A stretch of 9,293 nucleotides of DNA from Bacillota bacterium. Its GTDB lineage: Bacteria; Bacillota; Clostridia; Oscillospirales; Oscillospiraceae. The stretch is taken from contig JAJUHD010000097.1 in NCBI GenBank assembly GCA_029268085.1, forward strand, positions 1 through 9,293, read 5' to 3'. This document shows positions 4,467-9,293 of this stretch, piece after piece. A program made the position numbers and the translations under genes. The notes below the pieces were generated by a model that was given only the letters and a program-made list of their open reading frames with translations, was not told the DNA's origin and did not search any database. Each line of letters opens with the position of its first letter. The first letter of the stretch is position 1.

Positions 4467-6479
4467 ATGAAAGTTATGAAAAAAATGCTCGGCGCGCTGT
4501 TTGTCGTAATGCTGGCTGCATCGCTTTTTGCGGTCACCGCATATGCTGAAAGCGCGGCTGACCCGACCGGCGCTTCCTATATCGCTTTGACGGGCAGCGA
4601 AACTCTGGAAGATGTCGCAACGACAGCCAACAAGGCCTATTTCGGCGCGAACTACACATGGGTTATGATCTGCGCATTCATGGTCTTCTTCTTCCAGTGC
4701 GGCTTCGCTATGGTTGAAACAGGCTTCTGCCGCGGAAAGAACGCAGCCCACACAATAACAATGAACTTTATGGTCTTCCTCGTCGGTGCGATCGGCTATT
4801 TTCTCGTCGGCTTCGCGCTTCAGATGGGCGGGTCAGGAGGCGCTGTCGGTCTGGGCAGCGGCGGTGCGGCGCTTAACGGTTTGGTTTCAATTCCCGGTTT
4901 AGGCGGTATCGTCGGCTACAAGGGCTTTTTCCTGAACGGTACTTACGACGCCGGCATCTATGCGCTGTTCTTTTTCCAGATGGTGTTTATGGACACCACA
5001 GTCACGATCCCCACAGGCGCAATGGCGGAACGAGTAAAGTACTCTGCGGTCGTTATAACGTCGTTTTTCATCTCGATGTTCCTTTATCCTCTTTTCGCAA
5101 ACTGGGTATGGGGTTGCGGCTGGCTTTCGACGCTCGGTACCAACTTCGGCTTAGGGCACGGTGTTGTTGACTTCGCCGGTTCTGCTGTCGTCCACTCCAT
5201 GGGCGGCATGCTGGCTCTGTCCGGCGCGATAGTCATCGGTCCCCGTATCGGCAAGTTTAAGAAAGACGGAACAGCAAGGGCCTTCCCCGGACATGACATC
5301 CCGATGGCGATAATCGGAACAATCATTCTGTTTTTCTGCTGGTTCTCGTTCAACGCAGGCTCAACTCTGAACGCTTCCGACTACAGGCTTGCAGTCGTCG
5401 CGACCAACACCATGATCGCCGGCGCTATCGGCGGCCTTGTCGCAATGTTCTATATGTGGATCAAATTCGGCAAGCCCGACCCATCCATGACTGCGAACGG
5501 GACTCTTGCGGGCCTTGTCGCAATAACCGCTCCCTGCGCGTTCGTAAACGGACTCTCCGCGTTCATCATCGGTCTGATCGCAGGACTTCTGGTTTGTGTG
5601 GCAGTTCCTTTCATTGAAAACAAGTTTAAGCTCGACGACCCCGTCGGAGCAATCTCTGTTCACGGTGTAAACGGCTTCTGGGGCGTCCTTGCTCTCGGCC
5701 TTTTCGCGGACGGCAAATACGGCGACGGTCTCAACGGCGTCTCCGGCGGCGTTACCGGCCTGTTCTACGGCGATTCCGGCCAGTTCGCGGCCCAGCTCAT
5801 CTGCCTTGCAGTCCTTGTAATATGGGGCTTCGGCGTGTCTTTCCTCTTCTTCAAGCTACTCGATAAATTCTGGGGCCTCCGTGTAGCTCCGGAAATTGAG
5901 CTTGAAGGTCTCGATATCCCTGAAATGGGCGTCCTCGCCTATCCCGACAATCAGATGGTCCGCGGCGATCTCGACTTTGATTCCTCCGACAATGCCGAGA
6001 TCAAGCAGCTTAAGAGGTTCGGCTACTCTGTACCCAAGAAGGCCGCCGCGCCTAAAGCGAGCGTAGAAAAAGCCGTACCCGTTGAGCTTGTCACTTCATC
6101 GAAGACGCCCATAGGCTCCGACGTAAAGATCACGAAAATCGAGATTATTACAAAGCAGTCGAAGTTCGAGGCCTTGAAGTCCGCAATGAATCAGATCGGC
6201 GTTACCGGCATGACGGTTACTCAGGTTCTCGGCTGCGGTATGCAGAAGGGTAAAACCGAGTATTACCGCGGTATTGAGACGGAGGTCAATCTCCTTCCCA
6301 AGGTGCAGGTCGAGATCGTTGTCGCAAAGGTTCCCGTTAGAACGGTCGTTGAGACGGCCAAGTCCGTTTTGTACACCGGTCATATCGGCGACGGCAAGAT
6401 ATTTGTCTATGACGTTGAGAACGTCGTTAAGGTCCGCACAGGAGAAGAAGGCTACGACGCCCTGCAGGACGAAGAATAA
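4467..6479 (+). CDS. amtB: Ammonium transporter with fused C-terminal PII domain (Amt-PII)
   Basis: The 670-residue protein starts with a Sec signal peptide (1-27, cut after AYA). The Amt domain (about 55-475) carries about 11 membrane helices. The twin pore histidines are H243 (DFAGSAVVHSMGG) and H400 (ISVHGVNGFWG), and CWFSFNAGS at 291-299 is the other family signature. An Ala/Pro/Lys-rich linker (about 520-552) leads to a PII domain (about 553-664). This has the T-loop (MQKGKTEYYRG, with Q593 and K594) and the B-loop TGHIGDGKIF (637-646), then KVRTGE. The Tyr51 position, target of GlnD uridylylation, is T605. In most bacteria PII (GlnK) is a separate gene next to amtB and plugs the pore when nitrogen is plentiful. 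Here the gate is built in, with nucleotide and 2-oxoglutarate sensing inferred from the conserved loops. The start ATG 4467 follows GGGGTG (4456-4461). ATG 4476 and 4485 are weaker alternatives. Confidence 0.95.
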   Translation: MKVMKKMLGALFVVMLAASLFAVTAYAESAADPTGASYIALTGSETLEDVATTANKAYFGANYTWVMICAFMVFFFQCGFAMVETGFCRGKNAAHTITMNFMVFLVGAIGYFLVGFALQMGGSGGAVGLGSGGAALNGLVSIPGLGGIVGYKGFFLNGTYDAGIYALFFFQMVFMDTTVTIPTGAMAERVKYSAVVITSFFISMFLYPLFANWVWGCGWLSTLGTNFGLGHGVVDFAGSAVVHSMGGMLALSGAIVIGPRIGKFKKDGTARAFPGHDIPMAIIGTIILFFCWFSFNAGSTLNASDYRLAVVATNTMIAGAIGGLVAMFYMWIKFGKPDPSMTANGTLAGLVAITAPCAFVNGLSAFIIGLIAGLLVCVAVPFIENKFKLDDPVGAISVHGVNGFWGVLALGLFADGKYGDGLNGVSGGVTGLFYGDSGQFAAQLICLAVLVIWGFGVSFLFFKLLDKFWGLRVAPEIELEGLDIPEMGVLAYPDNQMVRGDLDFDSSDNAEIKQLKRFGYSVPKKAAAPKASVEKAVPVELVTSSKTPIGSDVKITKIEIITKQSKFEALKSAMNQIGVTGMTVTQVLGCGMQKGKTEYYRGIETEVNLLPKVQVEIVVAKVPVRTVVETAKSVLYTGHIGDGKIFVYDVENVVKVRTGEEGYDALQDEE

Positions 6480-6488
6480 GGTCATTAT

Positions 6489-6583
6489 AAAGCTGGGGGC
6501 ATATTGGAGCCGAATCTCCTCTGCTTTAACTAACCATAATGGCATAACGCTCTCATCGGCAGCGAACCGCTCCTATCGCTGCC
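6489..6583 (+). other. Structured 3' region after the Amt-PII gene
   Basis: Two hairpins lie between the stop and the terminator. In the first, AAAGC/GCTTT (6489-6493, 6523-6527) encloses GGAG/CTCC (6506-6509, 6516-6519) with a six-base loop. The second has a perfect 8-bp stem GGCAGCGA/TCGCTGCC (6558-6565, 6576-6583). The second is flanked by a direct repeat AACGCTCTC (6547-6555, 6585-6593). No convincing promoter was found, so it is probably a 3' UTR. A processed small RNA is possible. Confidence 0.4.
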
Positions 6584-6600
6584 AACGCTCTCCTAAAAAG

Positions 6601-6635
6601 GGCCATCCCGCTTTTCGGCGGGATGGCCTCTTTTA
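6601..6635 (+). terminator. Terminator of the amt operon
   Basis: GGCCATCCCGC (6601-6611) pairs perfectly over 11 bp with GCGGGATGGCC (6618-6628), with a six-base loop TTTTCG, and is followed by TCTTTTAT and preceded by AAAAAG. It is the strongest terminator in the window. Confidence 0.9.
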
Positions 6636-6682
6636 TCCTTGCATCGCTGCGGCGCATAATATAAGCAGGGGGGTGATGCGCT

Positions 6683-6895
6683 ATCGGTGACTTTAAATGT
6701 ATTCCCAGTGGCCAGCTCGTCTACATAGCTTCTACGATAGCCGTCGCCATAGCAAATGAGATCCCCGACAGCGACGAGCTTAGTGTGCTCGCCTCTCTGG
6801 CTTCGGCGATTGGCAGCAATTTATCTTTGATCATTGCGCAGCGCGAGAAATGCTGCCCGGATAAAAATTCTTCAAATAATAGCACTGCTAATTAG
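6683..6895 (+). CDS. Small hypothetical protein, possibly DUF6774-like, with non-canonical ATC start
   Basis: This 70-codon frame ends at TAG 6893-6895 and has no ATG, GTG or TTG near its beginning. An in-frame TGA lies at 6674-6676. GGGGGGTGAT (6668-6677) matches the Shine-Dalgarno consensus closely and stands 5 bases before ATC 6683, a spacing ideal for initiation there. It is too close to the out-of-frame ATG 6676, which stops after four codons. The product would have a short N-terminus with CIPSG, a helical stretch LVYIASTIAVAIAN, then ELSVLASLASAIGSNLSLI, IAQREKCC and a polar Asn/Ser tail. The pattern (paired Leu/Ala helices, then AQRE) resembles the small DUF6774-type proteins of Clostridia, from memory only. 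Its stop overlaps the convergent ABC-F stop by two bases. Alternatives are a sequencing error in the six-G run or a frameshift. Confidence 0.5.
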   Translation: MGDFKCIPSGQLVYIASTIAVAIANEIPDSDELSVLASLASAIGSNLSLIIAQREKCCPDKNSSNNSTAN

Positions 6896-8379
6896 AGTTC
6901 AATCTTCTTTGTGGCAATATTCTGGCAGAATGCAGCGTCATGCTCAACGAAAAGGAGCGTGGGCTTATATTCGAGCAGCAGCTTTTCAATCTGCATACGA
7001 GATAATACGTCAATGAAGTTAAGCGGCTCATCCCATACATAGAGGTGTGCACGTTGGGAGAGACTCCCGGCGATGAGCACCTTTTTCTTTTGTCCGCCCG
7101 AAAAATCAGCCATATCTTTTTCAAACTGAAGCCGGGAAAAATCTAGCTTTCGGAGCATAGCTCTGAACAGGGTTTCGTCAAGTTCGTGTTCGATGGCGTA
7201 GTCCTTAAGGCTACCGGATAGAAACGAGGTATCCTGAGGCACATACGAAATTATAAGCCCGCTGCCTTTATAAAGCTTGCCCTCAAAGTCCAGTGCATCC
7301 CCGCAGACGAGCTTAAGAATGCTTGATTTTCCGCTCCCGTTCTTTCCACAGAGAGCTATCCTGTCGCCCTGCCTTATCTCAAAGCTTATATTTTGGCAGG
7401 CGGGTCGCCCATCATAGGAAATGCCAACGTTGCGAAGCTCTATGAGGCTTTTGGAATGGTATTTTAATGTTATAAGCTTCAGATCTTCGCTGTCCTCAAG
7501 GTTTTTCAGGAGCTTCGATTTCTCCTCAATCGCTGCGTACTGCCGAGCCTCTATAGCTTTAGCCCTGCTCATCATCTTCTTCGCTTTTGCACCCTGCGCA
7601 GGCCTTCGTCCGATGCTTTTTTCAGCGCTGTTCGGGTTAAAGCCTATTTTTCGGCGCTCTGCTGCGTCAGACCATTGAACTTTTTCCCGTGCGGTCTCGG
7701 TAAGCCTTTTGATATCCTTTTTGAGTTTTTCATTTTCTGCGAGCTCGAAACTGTCCTGTAGCTCCTTGTTGCGCCACCAAGACGAAAAATTACCCTTTTG
7801 AATTTCAATATTCGCTTTGTTTATCGACATTATGTGGTCAACGCAGCCGTCGAGAAACGCTCTATCATGAGAAACCAGAATAAAACCCTTTTTTAAATTC
7901 AAGTAACGGCTTACGGTCTCGCGTGTCCTCACGTCGAGATGGTTAGTCGGCTCGTCGATCAGAAGAAAGCTGTTTTCGCGCAAAAATAGCGCCGCTAGCA
8001 ACACTTTCGTCTGTTCGCCATTTGAGAGCGTCGAAAATGGGCGGTATAGCACGTCCTCGGAAACTTCAAGCAGGTTCATCTCGCGCATTAGCTGCCAGCT
8101 TTCGAAAGTTCCAAGTATTTCCGTAATCATATCCGCGGTGTCAGCATTTCTATCCCTAACCTCGTACGGAAAGTATTCAAACTCGACGCTTGCCGTTATC
8201 ACACCTTGGTATGGGTATCTGCCAAGCAGCAGATTCAGAAAAGTCGTTTTCCCCCTGCCGTTGCGCCCTGTGAAGCCTAGCTTCCAATCTGTGTCGATAC
8301 GGAAGCTAACATTTTCAAATATATTGTCATAGCTGCCCTCATAGGCAAAGGTCAGGTTTTTTACATCTATCATAGACAT
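6892..8379 (-). CDS. ABC-F ribosome-protection protein, Lsa/CplR type
   Basis: This 495-residue soluble protein has two ATPase domains and no membrane segment. ABC-F proteins of the Lsa/Vga/CplR group bind stalled ribosomes and displace drugs such as lincosamides, streptogramin A and pleuromutilins. The opening (IDVKNLTFAYEGSYDNIF, then DTDWKLGFTGRNGRGKTT) is characteristic of the Lsa branch. Domain 1 has Walker A 38-45, signature LSNGEQ 118-123, Walker B with E143 in IDEPTNHLD, and H171. A Lys/Arg-rich linker (about 195-300) is the drug-relevant inter-domain arm. Domain 2 has Walker A GKNGSGKSS (345-353), signature FSGGQ (426-430), E451 in WDEPLNFIDV, and H480. Both catalytic glutamates are intact. 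The start ATG 8379 follows AAGGAGG at 9 bases. A leader-peptide attenuator lies upstream, implying drug-inducible expression. The exact drug spectrum cannot be read from sequence. Confidence 0.92.
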   Translation of the reverse strand: MSMIDVKNLTFAYEGSYDNIFENVSFRIDTDWKLGFTGRNGRGKTTFLNLLLGRYPYQGVITASVEFEYFPYEVRDRNADTADMITEILGTFESWQLMREMNLLEVSEDVLYRPFSTLSNGEQTKVLLAALFLRENSFLLIDEPTNHLDVRTRETVSRYLNLKKGFILVSHDRAFLDGCVDHIMSINKANIEIQKGNFSSWWRNKELQDSFELAENEKLKKDIKRLTETAREKVQWSDAAERRKIGFNPNSAEKSIGRRPAQGAKAKKMMSRAKAIEARQYAAIEEKSKLLKNLEDSEDLKLITLKYHSKSLIELRNVGISYDGRPACQNISFEIRQGDRIALCGKNGSGKSSILKLVCGDALDFEGKLYKGSGLIISYVPQDTSFLSGSLKDYAIEHELDETLFRAMLRKLDFSRLQFEKDMADFSGGQKKKVLIAGSLSQRAHLYVWDEPLNFIDVLSRMQIEKLLLEYKPTLLFVEHDAAFCQNIATKKIEL

Positions 8380-8394
8380 AGGTCATATCCTCCT

Positions 8395-8432
8395 TAAAAA
8401 ATATAGGCCGCAGGAAAGCTCTTCCCGCAGCC
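8395..8432 (-). terminator. Attenuator terminator before the ABC-F gene
   Basis: On the minus strand GGCTGCGGGAAG (8432-8421) pairs with TTTCCTGCGGCC (8417-8406) over 12 bp including three G-U pairs, with a three-base loop, then TATATTTTTT. The T-tract runs straight into the AAGGAGG of the ABC-F gene. The right arm CTTTCCTGC (8418-8410) is also perfectly complementary to 8505-8497, the ribosome site of the leader peptide. Confidence 0.85.
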
Positions 8433-8505
8433 CACAGCACTACACCGTGTGCGAAAATACACACGGAGAGGATAAGACATGGAAAAAACACATCAACTTT
8501 CCTGC
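8410..8505 (-). promoter_or_regulatory. Antiterminator / attenuation switch of the ABC-F gene
   Basis: Three mutually dependent elements occur in order on the minus strand. Arm 1 is GCAGGAAAG (8505-8497). A middle hairpin follows (8466-8445, 7-bp stem, 8-base loop). Last is the terminator, whose right arm CTTTCCTGC (8418-8410) matches arm 1 over 9 perfect pairs. Arm 1 pairing with the terminator would give antitermination. Ribosome occupancy of the leader peptide would decide between the two folds. Confidence 0.7.
8440..8493 (-). CDS. 17-residue leader peptide of the ABC-F attenuator
   Basis: The peptide is MCFFHVLSSPCVFSHTV, from ATG 8493-8491 to TAG 8442-8440, with AGGAAAG ending 4 bases before the ATG. 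The frame is open further upstream to ATG 8625, but that start has no ribosome site and would precede the predicted transcription start. The last third of the peptide lies in a hairpin CCGTGTG/CACACGG (8466-8460, 8451-8445). The ribosome site itself is part of the antiterminator arm. Drug-stalled translation of such peptides is an established way to open the downstream gene, and here that role is inferred from layout. The sequence is hydrophobic and aromatic near the N-terminus, with no recognised arrest motif. Confidence 0.65.
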   Translation of the reverse strand: MCFFHVLSSPCVFSHTV

Positions 8506-8615
8506 AAAGATACAACGAAATAGACGGTGAATTATTTCATCGCTGATTATCTCGCTATACAAATTGATTGCAGGATTAGTTGCGCATCTTCCCAACTCCA
8601 TATCAGATTTTCTTA

Positions 8616-8644
8616 ATAATATCATACAATAACGGGCTTTTCAA
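8616..8644 (-). promoter_or_regulatory. Promoter of the ABC-F leader
   Basis: On the minus strand TTGAAA (8644-8639), a 17-base spacer and TATTAT (8621-8616, five of six) predict a start near 8609. This gives a leader of about 230 bases before the ABC-F ATG. The leader also contains very short ATG-initiated frames (for example ATGCGCAACTAA at 8590-8579). Confidence 0.65.
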
Positions 8645-8742
8645 GCTAAAAAGGTACAAATATCCCATCCAGATTCCCGTGCGGCAGCGCAGTAGTCGTA
8701 GCATTTGAAAAAGCTCCGTATCTGTGTTTTTCAGCATTAAAA

Positions 8743-8781
8743 CGAAAAAGTACGTTCCCGGAAGAGAAACGTACCTTTTCG
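8743..8781 (-). terminator. Terminator of the hbd gene
   Basis: On the minus strand CGAAAAGGTACGTT (8781-8768) pairs with AACGTACTTTTTCG (8756-8743) over 14 bp with one G-U pair and an 11-base loop, followed by TTTTAATG. It stands about 85 bases after the hbd stop. The remainder of 8645-8866 shows no convincing gene. Confidence 0.8.
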
Positions 8782-8866
8782 CTGTTGGGCAAAACGGAAG
8801 AGGTAAGGAGAGGAAGGCAGCCGGATGATTTTATTTGACGCTGCTGCAGGGAAGAGTCTTAGTTGA

Positions 8867-9293
8867 TTAGTTATAGCTGTAGAAGCCCTGACCGGATTTT
8901 CTGCCGAGCTTTCCGCCGCGGACCATCTTGCGGAGCAGGGGGCAGGCGCGGTACTTAGGATCGCCGGTCTCCGCGAGCAGGACGTCCATGATCGCGAGGC
9001 ACACGTCAAGCCCTATAAGGTCTCCCAAAGCGAGAGGACCCATCGGGTGGTTCGCCCCGAGCTTCATCGCGGTGTCGATGCCCTCGACGGAAGCAACGCC
9101 GCTTTCCACAAGGCAGACGGCCTCGTTGATCATCGGAATGAGTAGCTTGTTCACGACGAAGCCCGGAGCCTCATTTACCTCAACGGGCTCCTTGCCGATC
9201 TGCGCCGCGAGCTCCTTTACGGCGCTTGCGGTCTCGTCCGAAGTGTTCGCGCCGCGGATGACCTCGACAAGCTTCATTACCGTTGCCGGATTA
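8867..9293 (-). CDS. hbd: 3-hydroxybutyryl-CoA dehydrogenase, C-terminal half
   Basis: The frame enters from the right edge in mid-gene (NPATVMKLVEVIRG) and ends at TAA 8869-8867 after about 141 codons. Full-length family members have about 282 residues, so the NAD-binding Rossmann half lies outside the window and the ATG at 9277 is internal. The part seen is the dimerising C-terminal domain. EAPGFVVNKLLIPMINEAV carries the conserved catalytic Asn (N188 in clostridial numbering). ANHPMGPLALGDLIGLD and RKSGQGFYSYN are the closing signatures. The enzyme reduces acetoacetyl-CoA to 3-hydroxybutyryl-CoA in the butyrate pathway of the cytosol. Upstream neighbours such as crotonase, thiolase or butyryl-CoA dehydrogenase are expected beyond the edge. 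It appears to be the last gene of its transcript, since a terminator and the separate ABC-F promoter follow. Confidence 0.93.
   Translation of the reverse strand, partial: NPATVMKLVEVIRGANTSDETASAVKELAAQIGKEPVEVNEAPGFVVNKLLIPMINEAVCLVESGVASVEGIDTAMKLGANHPMGPLALGDLIGLDVCLAIMDVLLAETGDPKYRACPLLRKMVRGGKLGRKSGQGFYSYN

Noticed and set aside
6736..6895. CRISPR array or mobile element anywhere in the window
   Set aside because: No repeated spacer-like units, no transposase or integrase frames and no terminal inverted repeats were seen. The only direct repeat of note is AACGCTCTC at 6547 and 6585.
8440..8625. 61-codon extension of the ABC-F leader peptide from ATG 8625
   Set aside because: No Shine-Dalgarno, and the start lies upstream of the predicted transcription start near 8609. 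The 17-codon frame from 8493 has a ribosome site and fits the attenuator.
8603..8737. A 44-codon minus-strand frame starting MLKNTDTELFQML
   Set aside because: There is no ribosome site, its ATG lies in the T-tract of the hbd terminator, and it runs through the ABC-F promoter. No recognisable domain.

Overview
The window looks like chromosomal DNA of a butyrate-type, amino-acid-fermenting member of the Clostridia, probably Oscillospiraceae-like. The evidence is moderate GC content with strong AGGAGG ribosome sites, a clostridial-type 3-hydroxybutyryl-CoA dehydrogenase at the right edge, the start of a 2-hydroxyacyl-CoA dehydratase-type subunit at the left edge, a CooT nickel protein, and an Lsa/CplR-type ABC-F gene behind a leader-peptide attenuator. 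The taxon is inferred from gene content only.

Layout. Positions 1-300 (minus) hold the N-terminus of a dehydratase-family protein. A divergent intergenic region (301-633) carries a promoter for each direction. Positions 634-3177 (plus) form a tight operon: nadA (quinolinate synthase), a NifS/IscS-type cysteine desulfurase and a NifU/IscU-type scaffold. It makes an Fe-S enzyme of NAD synthesis together with the machinery that can build its cluster, and it ends in a hairpin at 3188-3221. Positions 3251-3814 (plus) form a two-gene unit of a His/Cys-rich small protein and CooT. Its promoter is overlapped by a long-spaced dyad whose 22-bp half-site spacing matches that of NikR operators. This is a plausible nickel-handling system.

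Positions 3815-4133 form a structured leader with a promoter, a hairpin directly at the predicted RNA 5' end, a candidate ANTAR-type two-hairpin element and an intrinsic terminator abutting the next ribosome site. It controls a small two-helix membrane protein (4134-4433) and an ammonium transporter with a fused C-terminal PII domain (4467-6479). That PII domain lacks the uridylylated T-loop tyrosine. A structured 3' region and a strong terminator follow. A 70-codon ORF at 6683-6895 has an excellent Shine-Dalgarno but only an ATC start, and its stop overlaps that of the convergent ABC-F gene.

On the minus strand, the ABC-F gene (8379 to 6892) has a complete attenuator upstream: promoter, 17-residue leader peptide, antiterminator arm, middle hairpin and terminator just before the ribosome site. 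Positions 8645-8866 hold no convincing gene, only the terminator of the partial hbd gene (8867-9293), which runs off the right end.

The strongest candidates for something little described are the His/Cys-rich + CooT nickel unit with its dyad operator, and the ammonium-transporter leader with an antitermination-like structure driving an Amt-PII fusion.
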